Below, piece by piece: positions 9,474-23,200 of a stretch of 64,000 bases of DNA. Below the pieces are notes generated by a model. The model did no database searches. It was not told where the DNA came from and worked only from the letters and a program-made list of their open reading frames with translations. Source of the stretch: Membranipora membranacea. Its lineage: Eukaryota > Bryozoa > Gymnolaemata > Cheilostomatida > Membraniporidae. Numbering within the stretch: the first letter of the stretch is position 1; every line of letters begins with the position of its first letter. The DNA lies in assembly GCA_914767715.1 (NCBI GenBank), contig OU612066.1:35374283-35438282 (forward strand). Reading direction: 5' to 3'. Position numbers and translations under genes: made by a program.

Positions 9474-12400
9474 CTAGTATAGAAGCACACGCTTTTCGAC
9501 AGGCTTACGACAAATGGGGCACTCTGTCATCCTGTCACCACACAGCTGACAGGTGGCATGACCACACAAGAAGACCATGTTTTTCAGTCTGTCCATACAT
9601 ACAGGACAACATGTGTGTTCCTTGATGTCATTCAGCTGCTGTGTAAGCTTAACAATATCTTGGGTGGCAGCTACTTCATTGTTGGTGACCTGTGTGAATA
9701 AATAGGTGAGATATATTCCATGTTTTTTCTGGAGAAGAATAAGTCCTTAGGACTTGTACCCAGAAAACAGAAAAAAAGTTGATAAAATATGGTGCAGAAT
9801 TAAAAAGACATGTAACTAAAAATCAAGAACAATGACAGGTAAAATTACAAACTACACACAGGCATTAAATAGCAGTAAAACGGTACACAATAGCTAGGAA
9901 AAGAAATTTATAATTTACTAGATTTCTGTAATATGTTTATGCTAGCTAGATCAATATTGTCTACATTGAGACTTTTCGTTTAGCAGATTAAGGGGAGAGT
10001 CCGTCACGGCACTCATATTATATCCTGGGCCCATAAGTTCCTACTCAATGGGAAAAACTCAATTATTGCACCAAAACCCATTAAGTACTCCATAACTGAT
10101 CTGGCTCCTGCACTAACCTTATTAGTATCCTTTTGACCGTTGTTCATAACCCTGGATTCTGACGTAGAGTTGTTGATCTGTACTGGGGGCGGTGCAGAGC
10201 CCCCACAACACACAATGAAGGGCACAGTCTCCGATATGGCCTCTCTACATTGTACACATTTCTTCATTAGACGAGCGCAGCCTTCACAAGCACACATGTG
10301 ACCACATGGCTACAAAATATAACACACACACATTTAGTAAGGTACGATATGTGGCATATGGTGTGCCTCTTATCACATACACATTGTCAAGCCATGTGTT
10401 AACAGATTTTTCAATATCCCAAACCCGCACAGGGAGGATAGTATCGCTTGATTCAGCTCGGTTCTTTTTGTTGGCAAGTCTAGTGTGTGGCAAAAACTAC
10501 TGACAATGGTTTTAGCTGGTTTTAAGGCGTTTAAGGCGAGCGTAGGGATAATAACTTAGTTGCCAGGCCAATTTGATGAATACAGTGTGAATAAAAAAAA
10601 GACTTCTACAAACCAAGTAACAAGTAATAAGAAATAACATGCATTACCTTGAAGAGGCAGTTAGCAGGCTTCTCAGAGCACACTATACATTCCTCGATAG
10701 GCGTCCTGGAGAGCACGGTCTGTTTACAGATTAAGCACTTCTTAACTCTAGGAGCGCATTGAGAGCATGTGGTCACATGACCGCACGGTGAGAAGAGGGT
10801 GTCTCGCTTAGCATCAGAGCATACCATACACTCCTCTATAGACTCTGAATCTGAGGAGGTGCTGAGGCTAGGTACTGTGTTACTCACTGTCATAGCAGGG
10901 CTACAGATAATAAATAAGCAGTGAGGACGAAGATGGTTTTTACGTCATCAACTTTACAACGGTAGATTGGGCAAACAGATAGAAAGTTTAACACCCACTT
11001 AAAATTGTTCAGTGATAGAATAATTTTCATGGCCTCCACTTTCACCTACTCACATGTGCTTAGGTTATTGAAACAAAGAGGTAGAGATGAACATTTCCAC
11101 CGCCTGAGCCAACAAGTGATACAAGAATAGTCTAAGAGAAACATTGAACGGTTTATTCATTACACTAACCTCTTCTTATCAGTGAAGCACTTAGCGAGAG
11201 CCTTACACAGATTAGGATCAGGGCACAGATCTAGTGGTGTCTGTCCTTTCTTATTCTTCAGATTCAGATCAGCTCCATTAGCTGCCAGGAAACAGGCTAT
11301 AGACGCACTGGATGATTTCTTCTCGGATCCCTGAAGACTCAGGCCAAGCTGTTAATAAATCAAAAATAAATCTATGAAATACAAGAATCACTGCTAACAA
11401 AACACAATCAGATAAACCTATCATTTTCAATTTAGCAAATATAGATTCCAGGTGAAACCCTCAATGAGTGTTTTTTCGAGGTTTCTACCTTACAAAAAGA
11501 AGGGACACATTTTAAAGCTAGCAAGTCAAGTTATAGCGCAAGCTATAATTGAATTAATCAACAATACAAACATACATACAGTAATCTAATGTACATAGTT
11601 TGTTCGCAAATTAGTTATTTATAAGCACAGTAAGTAATATCATGAACGCACTCACCCGCCCGATATCCTGTAAGTCTTGTAGCTGTCGGAGCTGAGACAG
11701 AGTATGATTCCTCAGAGCTTCATGTAGGGGAGTATCTCCATCCTTATCTGATATATTTAGGTTAGCTTTCTTCTTCACTAGTAATCTGAACAATACATGA
11801 AACTTCTGGGTCTACAGACATCACACATGAATGCTATCAAACCATTGAATTATTAGCAATAAACCACTATTATTATTTCTAGGGATGGATGTAAATTTGT
11901 TTACATATTAGGAGTTGTCACCTCTCTGACATTAAATGTCAAGGAGTGGACAACTCTTAGTTTATCTAGCTGATCTCACAATTAATGCTTATCAATTGAT
12001 GATTTCCATAAACATAAGTTATAGCAATGAAGCTATCTCAATGAGTCATGTAGCTCAACACATCTTTTTTTTACAATGACCATGTCAATATCCCTCCTGA
12101 GTGAAATATTTGGGAACAAATTTGCCTAATTGAAATACCAAATAAGCCAAGTGATAGCGGGAACTGGGCTCAGAAAGCCTCGCTGACTCAGACAGTAAGT
12201 TATCATACCTGACTATCTGTGTATGCTGCCTCTCCACAGCTAAGTGTAGAGGTGTCTGTAGATTTATATTCTGTACATTCACATTAGCATTACCAATCTT
12301 CGCTAACAGATCAGCTACCTGTCAGATAACAGTAACATAAACTAATGATTGTATAACTGTCAAACTTCCTAGTAAAGCAGAAATGATATGAGCAACATAC

Positions 12401-15400
12401 TAAACTGGTAAAGACGCTACAATCAGAAATTTTTACTGTGGTAGCCGAATTGAATATTGAAATTGAAAGTCTAGCCGTGACTTGCCAGTACATGATGAAT
12501 AATATATATGAGACTTACCTCCACATGATTGTTAAGAGAGGCGAGATGTAAAGCTGTATATCCGTCATCTTTCTTCTCATCCACCACCCAGTGCCTGTTC
12601 AGCTTCGTAAGTATTGTCTTCATAGCTGATGGATTACCTACATGTGGATACAATCATCATTATCAGAATAAATATATAAAATATATCATTATATATAATT
12701 AATATGTTTATGGTTGTTCCTAGTTATGGAGAAATTGTTATTCTCACTCCTTGTTGGGCAACATGAAGCAGTGGTGATATTGAGAGAAGTATGCCGCCAT
12801 GGTCATGGCAACCATCATAAACAATTTTTTCTCAAGATTTGAATTATTTGGTCTTGGAATTATGTTTATAACACAACACAGAACATGGTAAATCCCTACC
12901 TCTGAGAGCGGCGTGATGTATAGCATTGAATCCGTTATTATTGGTTATGGTTACATCAGCGTGATTATCCAGTAGAAGAGACAGCATATCATCTCTCTTC
13001 TTACTTATAGTATCATGCAAGGGGGTGTCTCCCTCCCCATCCTGTAGACTGGGGTGACACCCGAGCTCACATAAAGTCTTCACTACTGTGATATGTCCTG
13101 GGGAGAAGATTTAACAAATTTGATGAGCTTAATTATCAAATGAGATATCAGCACAGAGCACGATGGTATCGCTATATAAATTCGCGATTCCAAATTTTTC
13201 ATTGTAAAAGTTTAACAATAGACATGCTTGTCTCATTTACAACTTTATACAGATAGTTTTAAAAGTAGAGTGTTAGATTCCAGCTTATATTGCATTATTG
13301 GACTCTGTCTAATATATCAGATCAGCATATGCTAAAGAAAATCACATCTAAATGACATGGTTGATACAGCCAACATGAATTAAGTTTCACCACCCTCATA
13401 GCTGAAAATTATTCATATTTATGCCACAACAATCCTTATGACACATGTCACTATCACTATACAATCTCATTAAATACTACCAGTATAGACATATCAACAT
13501 GCATAATTATCTAACAATTTCTCAACATCTTGCTCTACTACTACCTTTATTGACGCCGATATGGAGTGGAGTTTGTCTTCTCTTGTTTCTGGCGTTGAGA
13601 TCAGCCCCTCCGGTATGTAGCTGTTCTATAACACTGGACTCATCTCCAAACGCAGCGTGATGTATGGCTCTGTCTCCATCCTTATCCTCCAACTCAAGAT
13701 CACAGCCGTTACGCACCAACACACGTACTACCTGAAACACAAGACAGGAGAGAAATAAAATAAACAATAGCCTACATTTTTTGCATGCTTATTTTTTCTT
13801 GTCCCTCGCATCAATGTGAAGCTCACCCATATAAAACATGTCATAGCCATAGAGAGGTTACTCCAAAACAAATTTTTTTTTCAAATACCCAAAAATACTT
13901 AACAAAAACACATATTTTTATCTTGACCTCAGACTTGTCAAATTCATACCTCAGCATGGCCGTTCTGTGCAGCAGCTTGTAATGCTGTATGTCCCACGAA
14001 TACCCCATTAGGGTCAGCCTCTCTGTGTTGTATTAACTCTTCTACTTTACTGCTGTCTCCATTAGCTGCTGCCTTCACCAGCTCCTCATTAATATCTCCT
14101 ACAATGTAAGATATACTACGATTATGTCCGGAAGTAACATCTCAAAAAAAAAAAACTTCAAGCTACATAACTCACTATGTAGCATTGTAATTCAGCATCA
14201 GGTGATATCTCATGAATTAAGTCCATTTGAGTTGAACATCTATGAGCAGGTAGTTTGTCCCATTTTACAGAGATAGGTAAAAATAGGCTGACGGAACACA
14301 CATTCTTGGCATCTCACAAAGGAGACGCAACATGCAACATTATTCTTAGAAGTTGTGCCCTCTTAAATATTGTAACGATAGACAATTCCAAAAAAGCACA
14401 CAATTTCAGGTCAAACTCTGAAACAACATCACAGATGTTTTACAATAGTTCATATTCGGAATATGAAGTTGCTCATCATATGTTGTACCTGATACATTGG
14501 TCTCAAACAGTTTCTTGAGTAATGCGTTGAGTTTCTCTCCATCGTTAGAATTATTGGCCCCTGATACGGCGTTTGTATCATTAGCAGAGGATATCTTCAG
14601 CACACACAGAGGGTTATATGTCCAGGATGTGCCACATACATCTAACTTCAGATCATTATCATGGTATATCTGCTTCACACATCCCACCTTACCCAGAGTG
14701 GGGGCCATAGCTTCAGCCCACTCACCATGACCTGTAAGAGAAAGAGAACAAAACATCTAAATGTGTTGTCTTTGATGATGCAGTTTGCATTTTTTTGGAA
14801 GGGTGCTGCAAATGAGGAGCAAGAGAAATAGCTCTCATAAAATTAGCCATAACATCATAAATAGTTCTGTAAATTTTCAATTACCAATTTGGATTCTAAG
14901 TGTCAACTTAGAGCTAAACATATCCATGTATGAAAAATGAGCTGACAAAAGAGCAGTTTTACATTTCAAGCCAGTACAACTGTTCTATCTATGCACTTTG
15001 CATTGTTTTCTACTTGTATCAGAAAAATAACATCAGGAAAAACACAGGATAAAAAACTAAGGATACTAACCTCTTTGTAGCTGCTTCACCCGTTCTGTAT
15101 CATTCAGTATCTGTACCATATCACCGACAGCAAAGTTCTGACCAGAGTTATCACCGTCACCGCCGGCAGCATTAACAGAGGCAGCAGAGAGCATACCTCC
15201 GGCAGCACCAGAGGGAGAGCTCGTGTGAGAGGAGGAGATAGAACCGTGTACCTTAGTCAGTACGGCCGGGTTAAACGTCCATCTATGTACAAAACAAAGT
15301 GAAGAGTAAGGTATAGAAAGGAAGTTAATAGCAAACTTGTAATTAATCAAAGTAAGAAGATTTCTGGTTTACTGAATTTGGAAAAACTTGCAATCAGAAT

Positions 15401-16979
15401 TGAATTGTCAGAATGTGTTAAATTAAAAAATGATCAGATAAGTCAGACACCACCTTTAAATATTTGCAAGGGAAGGTCAATTGGGAAAAGAGTTCACTTG
15501 AGAAAATAAATCCTGAGTCACAATCAATACAAAACAACTGCTGCTAGTACGCAGTAAGCTGTTGATCGGGTGACATAGAAGGAAAAACACCCACTACACT
15601 CACCTGTTACCACTGGGATAAGAGACAACGATATCATGGTCCTCATCGATACCCACAACAGTACCATTATTGCTCATACACTCAAACATTCCATCGGTCC
15701 AGCCACCGTGTCCGTGCTGTAACGACTGGACTATCTCTAACTCTAGGTCAATACACACCTGTATAAAAGAGATCAGCTCATGGGTTTCTAGGAATCACTC
15801 TATATCTCCTTGTTTAACCAACAAGTTTACTCATCAAAAACTGAAATTGAACAACACAGTCAATTAATCTCCATTTTTTCAAGAAAGTGTTGTACCAGTA
15901 GAAGCAAGAAAATAGTTCCGATACGATATAATTTTCAGAAGCGAATCGTTAACCAAACTTTCAGTTAAGATGCCAACAAAAAAGCAATATTCGTAGTAAG
16001 TACAAGTTTACTATGGGTCATTGGTGAGGTGTAAATATGAACTAGATTCAGACCTGATCAGCAACTTGGTAACCGACGGTGCCAGGCTTGAGATCTGCAT
16101 TATTCTGCCCGAGTAGAGGTAGATGATCTCTGTATACTGAGCCTCCCTTAGCATCATTAACTACTTTCAGATCCATCATTCCTACAAACAGAGAGAAGTA
16201 TACTCCTATTAAGTCCAAGTTCATCCATAGAAACAACAAAAACGAGACACATCAAGCTTTGTGGCCACCGATGAATCAAGACAAGTCAAATACAAGAAAA
16301 TAAAGTTCACAATTTCCTTACCGTCAAAGCCTATTCTATAGAGATTCTTAGCTCCATTGTCCCAAAGTACATATGCAGCACTTCTAAGACTGACAGCACT
16401 CCAGTCCTGTATCTCCGTTACTTTACCACGTCGAGCAGTGCCACCATCCTGATCATCCCATTGCCAGTCAACACCTCGCACCACGCGAGCACTGGGATAT
16501 ATCCCTCGCAACGAAACCTTTTTAGCCCTTCTGCGAGAATCAACCAGCACCTTATCTTGACCAGGAGCGTTTAAACGAAAGAAGCGATGCCGAATGTTGT
16601 GTTTATCAGAATGATAACAGGTGGAGCACAAATCATAGTTTGAGCATTCAGCACATTTCCATCTGACACCAAAAATGGGTTGTGTGCGACAAGTGTCACA
16701 AATGGTTCCATCATGTTTTAGCCCAGTAGGAGAACTGTCAACTATCCTCAGATCAAACTGATCAGAACACCTGTAGTTTGCAGCAGTTCCATTATCCCAA
16801 ACTACAACCACTTCTTCTGGTGACTCAAAATTCCTGATGGTACCAAGGTGTCCCTCTCCACCATCCTGCTTTCCCCATTTCCAATCTGGACCTCTTATAA
16901 CTCGACTTCCAATACCTTCTAGTATGTTCACCCTTGCTACTCTATTATTTTGGATGTTTGTATTGCTCTCAGTTGCCAT
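9474..16979 (-). CDS. MIB1: E3 ubiquitin-protein ligase Mind bomb 1
   Basis: Fifteen exons (16979-16322, 16181-16054, 15758-15604, 15282-15071, 14731-14489, 14098-13950, 13731-13545, 13097-12900, 12637-12519, 12318-12209, 11785-11656, 11348-11170, 10900-10648, 10309-10118, 9689-9474) keep phase throughout and give 1042 aa, versus about 1006 in human MIB1. Domain order: MIB/HERC2 domain ([17 protein letters not shown]), ZZ zinc finger ([11 protein letters not shown]...CAEC..CSTC), second MIB/HERC2 domain ([12 protein letters not shown]), REP region, ankyrin repeats from about residue 470 to 820, and three C-terminal RING fingers (about 847, 891 and 996). The last ends [16 protein letters not shown], as in MIB1; MIB2 has only two RINGs. 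Mind bomb ubiquitinates Delta/Jagged ligands in the signal-sending cell, driving their endocytosis and Notch activation. An Ala/Gly/Ser-rich insertion in exon 4 (15130-15240) explains part of the extra length. Confidence 0.97.
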
Positions 16980-17288
16980 TTAAATGGTGCCTTTCTGCTG
17001 TGTTACTTCTAAGTTTTCAGTGAAAATCTGAGTTCACTTTCTATTCCGGTGTCCCCTGCGCATATTCAGTTTGCGCAGATGTATTAAGGGGCGGAGTTTG
17101 TATACCATGCCCAATCATGAAGTGCATACTACATTAAGCTCCGCCTTATTGTTTCTGTTTTTTGATCAATGAGCATGGGTTTAGTTTCTTGGACTGAACA
17201 CTGGTCTCAAGATTAGTGATTGCCTGTTTCTTTCATTCAGTGAGCTAGGGAGAAACAATCTGTCTGGTTCAATCTCTCATACAACACC
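16980..17288. promoter_or_regulatory. Head-to-head spacer MIB1 / GGCX (possible bidirectional promoter)
   Basis: Only 309 bp separate the two start codons, and the genes are transcribed away from each other, so core promoters and 5' UTRs must share this stretch. It is somewhat less AT-rich than the surroundings (GGTGTCCCCTGCGCATATTC, GGGGCGGAG near 17090). I cannot place the transcription starts. Confidence 0.5.
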
Positions 17289-20200
17289 ATGTCTGAAGTA
17301 AGGCAAAGGAAACCCAAGATATCTGAGGGGAAGAAGAAAGTCCAAGAAAAAGATAGTGGTGGTGAGGAGACAGACAAAAAATATGCTGCACCTGCCATCA
17401 CCAAGTCAGGAATGAAGAAGCTGGTTGGTTTTGATTGGTCTGATTTCACCAGCGCAGATAGATTTTACAGGCTTTGTCATGCTCCCACTGATCCATCATG
17501 CTTGGCATTATTCAGACTTCTGTTTGGTAAGTACTGAGTTGGTATCCTCTGTATGAGATTGTGTGTAATAAGGTTAACTACTTATTTATGATGGTAATTT
17601 AAATAACCCCATATGCATGTAGGTTCCTGCCTGCCAGTGCATTTTAACCACCTTGCCAATTCTGAGAGGACTATTTCTTGTGGCTGTAATCTGTCAATAT
17701 TTGATCTATTTCAGGTACATTGATGGTGTTTGACTGCGTACATGAACGTGGACTTCCCGCGTTACTGGAGAGATGGAGCGATGAGTTTGAAGTCTGCAGA
17801 TTTCCCCTGTTCAATTTTCTGAATCCACTTCCGGCTCACTGGATGGCAATACTCTACATGCTCATGGGCTTGGGTAAGATTTTACCTGCTTGAGGGGTTG
17901 TTATCAAAACATTCATGTAGTTGGAGTCGTATGATAAGAGCCTCAATTGCAATACTGTGTTGAGTAGGCTCTCTGATTCACAGTAGCCGTACTTAGGAAA
18001 TGCCATCATTTCCAAAAACTTTGAGCGCTAATATAAGAAGAGGTATAGCGTCCCTGTATTCTGCACTGTTTTCATTGCACATTCCTAAAAATATAGATCG
18101 GCAGACCGAGTATGAGTCTTATTTATTCAGATGCACATTGTATCATTTGGTGGGGCTTTCCAGCAAATAAACTAATTGGGGTTTGTCTGGCAAGCCAAAT
18201 TATTAAAATTGACATTTCTGCGGCTTCAGTTCACCTGAATCTCTGCTGAAAGCTGTACTTACATTCACAGATTTGGTCATAGAGTTTGACAAGTTTTATG
18301 TTGTAATTGGTCCATCAGTTTTTTGTGTATCGTTGTTCTGAATATGGTAGATATGTAGATGGTTGTAAATGAGAAATTACATTACTTTTTATCCTGAGCC
18401 AAAGTTACTCACAACAGTTTAGGGATGCAGCTCTTGCTCACCCTATGTTTATATGAGCGGTGTCCAGTCCTCACTTACACAAACTTGGATGGTTGTTCTA
18501 AGCTTGTATAATTGTCAGTTGTCGGATATCTGTGAAGTTCATTGGGTCATCAAATGAGGCGCAGAACAACTTTTCATATTTATCAAGGATCGCAGTGACA
18601 TGTATGCCTTAAATCACTCAAACCATTGCATGGTTATATCTCATGGCCTCCATTGTTAGTTTAGGACCAGTTTCTCTTGTCCTTGCCAAAGAGTGACCAT
18701 GCAATCCAAATCTTGCAACATAAGATTTATTAGCTTGGCATGCAATGTTTTGTCATTGTCACAGCTCATCAAGCAAACTTACATCGTCACAAACAGGCTT
18801 TCCTGCTCAAAGGTACTACAGATTGTGAAACTTCAATGTAAATCAGATAGGTATCATGCACAACAATTCATAGAAAATCAATCAGGTGCGATATATGGTG
18901 TCATCTCAGAAGACAGATTATCTAAATGTGACGCTACTTGATGCTTGTTTACAGTGATTGTTTACATACCACCAGTAACATTGTGTCATAAACAAGGAAA
19001 TTTGTGATAAATTGTAAGAAAATCGAATTTCCTGGAAAATCAGTAAATAGAGCAACTTCTCACATTGTGTTACCATTCTCAGAAAATAATTGGCTTCTTC
19101 TGCGTATTATTTCATCTCTTTCCTCGGTCTGGACATGATCGGGTATCATCAACGAAATCAATGCTTGCCAAGTTTAAGGTCTTTGAGTTACTATGATAAT
19201 CATAGTTTACTGCATCATCCACTCTTAGTAGGTAGGTGCGTCAAAATTCAAGGAGCCTCAACACTTACGGTTTATGGCCCCACAACCCACGTCTTTTTAT
19301 GGCCCATACACCAGGGTGAAAGGCAATAATTATTTCCTTTGAGAAAATACAACAGTTGACACAGATTAGAAGTAATTAAAGGTTTGGAAGAGTGAGCTCC
19401 AAGCTTTCTGAAAGAACAAAGCAATTTGTCAACGCAAATCAAGGTCACGAAATTAATCAGTTTGCAGACTACAGATTATACTTCAACTCATGATCAGAAA
19501 TGATCAATCAAGATGATTAAGATATAATGACAGATATTGTACACTTTCTCATAATATATGACTGTTTCATTTACAGGTGCAGCGGGTGTAGCTCTGGGAT
19601 GTTTCTATAGAATCTCATGTGTAATGTTTGTTATTCCTTACTGGTATATGTTCTTGCTGGATAAAACTCACTGGAATAACCACTCATATCTATTCGGTTT
19701 GACGGGAACTTTTTTACTGTTCTGCGATGCCAATAGATTTTGGTAAGATGCAGTAATTCAATTGCTTGTATTTTTTAGCAGGTCTGTGTAGTTGCAGACC
19801 AAATTTGTATACCGCAATGTTACAGACAGATAGGAATAGTGTTTTAGGATCTATAGGCGATTAATTAGCTTTTCGGATACCATCAATCTGTACTGCAAAT
19901 TATTGATTGTGTGAAACAGTTTTGTCTACTAAATAGGGGTTAAATTTTAAGATCTGATGAAAACAGTTTGCTATTTCCCATTTCTTTCGTAATCTACACT
20001 GGGAGCTGGTAGCTCACCTAGACTGCTCCTGTTGTTACTGCCAACATCCTGGGCCCGCATCAATCTGAGACAGGCCAGCTCTGTCTGATTTCACTTATCA
20101 ATGGCAGCATGCTAACTACCTACCTACCTAATATTATACTGGTATTCAAGAAGTATCATTGAGTGTGCAGAAAACTTATACCATATTTACAACAAACATT

Positions 20201-23200
20201 AACTCTGCACCCTATGGATATGTACGCGGATTGTTTAACTCTACATTATTAAGCAATCCTCCTCCCTTCCTTTTCCTACACTCATACCCCCTTTGTCAAC
20301 TGATAACTACGTTGGCAGCAACTGTAGTGTGGGAAAGAGATATAGGCTTATTACTTTATTGGACTTAAACAATTACTGAAATGGATCAATAGGCTAGGTT
20401 TTTCCATGAGCAGTCTATAATGGCAAAAAAGTCTGAAAGATCACTAAGCTTGTTACGTCGGTGATAGAATCAGTATTTGTACATATTTCTTATTTTTTAT
20501 AACTGCAGGTCCATTGATGCTTGGAGAAATCCAGAAAAATACTCTAATAAAACTATACCTGCTTGGCAGTATGCTCTGTTCAGATATCAAGTAAGTCAAT
20601 CCAGTCAATATTACTGTGATAAACTCTATTCTCTTGAGCTACTCCTTATATTTGACTAACTTGGCTATTTCCCAACCACCCTACCAATAACCGGAGTTGT
20701 GCTCTATCTCACCAGTGATAAACATGTATGTTGATGTGCGAAGCTTCTTCGCGGTAAATGCTGCCGTGTAAGTCTGCTTGAGATCCTTCCTGATAAGATC
20801 ACCGGTAATGGTTGTAAAATGACAAAACGTTGCTGGTACTCTCTAGCTCCCATGACAGGTGCTATGAGAGACTTTGACAGCCACCGCCGACACGTGTATC
20901 AGAATTGTATGTGTGTATCATTGTCTTAGTGCTGATGGTATAACTGATTATGTACACGTCATGTTTTATGAAAGCTTCAACTTTGATGAAGTTGTGTTTC
21001 CCAGTTGTTGATGAGATTCGTAGGCAGACAAGTTTCCATGTCAATGAAACCTGATGAAACTCTTCTGAAAATTCACTGAGTAGCATATTCACAATTTACC
21101 CATGAAAATAATCGTTTTTGAACAGGAAGTTGAATGTTTTGGGACATCTATACAACACAATATCATAAGGAATTATCAACAATGTTGAGGAAATAGGTTG
21201 ATAGTTTGACCCTATGGTAGCTTTATGTGTTACAGGTATTATATAAGGCTGTGGACTATGGTTCCTACATTTTGTCAGCTATAGTTATAAATTATATCAT
21301 TGACTGAGTTATCAGGATGCTATCACAGGCCCTAGTTCTAGAGAGGCAGGGAGGCACTTCCCTAGAAAGCGAAATACAGTGGCCTCAAAACACTTTAGTT
21401 GAATAATCCATGTCAAAATCAGTTCCTCTAAGATTTCAATTTGCTTATTTTATGGTCAGGGAGGAACTTACTGGTGACGCTTTGGACTCGCCTACCATTT
21501 TTGTCTAAACTACAGTCTTGTAACATAAACCCATTCAACTATAAAAATCATAAAATATATTTGCAAACACTTAGTGCAAGCTTGATCTTCAAGGTAATTG
21601 TACATTGCCATGCTCTGAGGCGATGTCTTCTGCTCTCAGAAGATTTTCTCATAAAAAGACTTAACTATCCATGTTTACAGTTGATAATAGTATATTTCGT
21701 TGCTGGACTTAAGAAGATGGACAGAGACTGGGTAGAAGGCTACTCAATGTCGTCACTGTCTCTTCAGTGGGTCTTTGATCCATTCAGGTAAGGAATATAA
21801 ACATTAATAGTGTTATTTACCACTTCTGTCCTCTCATGACAGGTCAGTTACAAAACACTCTCAATAGATAAAGAGTTGTCCCCTCACTGTTTGGGGCAAA
21901 GGAACATAAGAATATTTCTTCTACAAATAAGATCGATAGGACCAACTTTCTGAAATGGAGGACACCAATATTTATTACACGTTGAATTCCAACAGCATAT
22001 ACGTTTCACTTACTGATCATGACAATTTGTCTGACACCACTGTTACGTCCGGACCTGTACTGTACTGTTATATTGGACTTACACAGACACATTATGACTG
22101 ACGAGCAGATAGATCGGTATATAGTACACTGGGGAGGACTGGTTATGGATCTCACTGCTGGATTCCTCTTATACTTTGACCCGACCAGGTGGATCGGAGC
22201 TGCCATGAGCTGCAGCTTCCACTTCATGAACTCGAGAATGTTCAAAATCGGTGCGTGGTGAGCTGATGGGTTGTGATTTCAAAATGAAAAGTTATTTACC
22301 ACTCTGTGCACAGCCACCTCTTGCAGTCATGGTCACCTTGTAACGCAAACCATAATGGTGGACTTCTTAGCATTGGTGGAATTTTGTAGTTTCAAAATTG
22401 AAACCTCATAGCACCAAGAATCCTTCCGAGGCTCCCCTTTGCATTTAGTAGCAGTTATATTTCATCGAATCGCAAAATTGTGAGTTTTCCCTTAACAGAG
22501 TCACCTTGCCCATGTAAGGAAAGCATCCCACAGACTTCAGATATTTGTTGATTGGCCCTTCACTACTTTAATAAAAAGCCTCTGTTTTTATATCATGGCA
22601 AATATTATGATGTCATTTTCAGGTCAATTTCCATATGTAATGATTTGCACCACTATGTTGTTCTATGCTTATGACTGGCCCAAGAAAATATTCCCAGCTA
22701 AGATCTGCAACAAATCACCTGCTGAACTCTCGAGCCGATGTGTCACAGAAAAAGAAAAGGTATGTCATTGATGTCTACCCTCTTTACTTCCACTTTTTCC
22801 CACCCTTTGTCCTACCACTTTGGCACTCAGCAAGAAGAATGATACAAACAGGCCGCCTACATGATCACATAAGCTAGTAATTAATCTTAAATCTCACAGA
22901 GTAATCAAATATTAGAAGACAATCAGTGATGTTTTTAACAAGGATTTAGAATAACACCAAGGTCATTTATTGTTTTGTCTTCTGTCGTTCCTGTTGATAC
23001 AAGCGATGTTTTTGTTCTTAGAGGCTTGTTATTTTTGCTAGGTGTACGACGAAACCATACATTACATAACATGGGATGTGTAAGTCTGGTGTGCTACTGT
23101 TACCAATAATGTTTTTATAACTTTAAAAAGTTTTCAGAATGATTTCAGTTTGTTTCTTGTAGCTCTATCTCAGTTCGGTTTGTTTCTCTCACTAACACTT

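Noticed and set aside
9368-9625. Plus-strand open frame of 85 codons
   Set aside because: It is antisense to the last MIB1 exon, which encodes the third RING finger.
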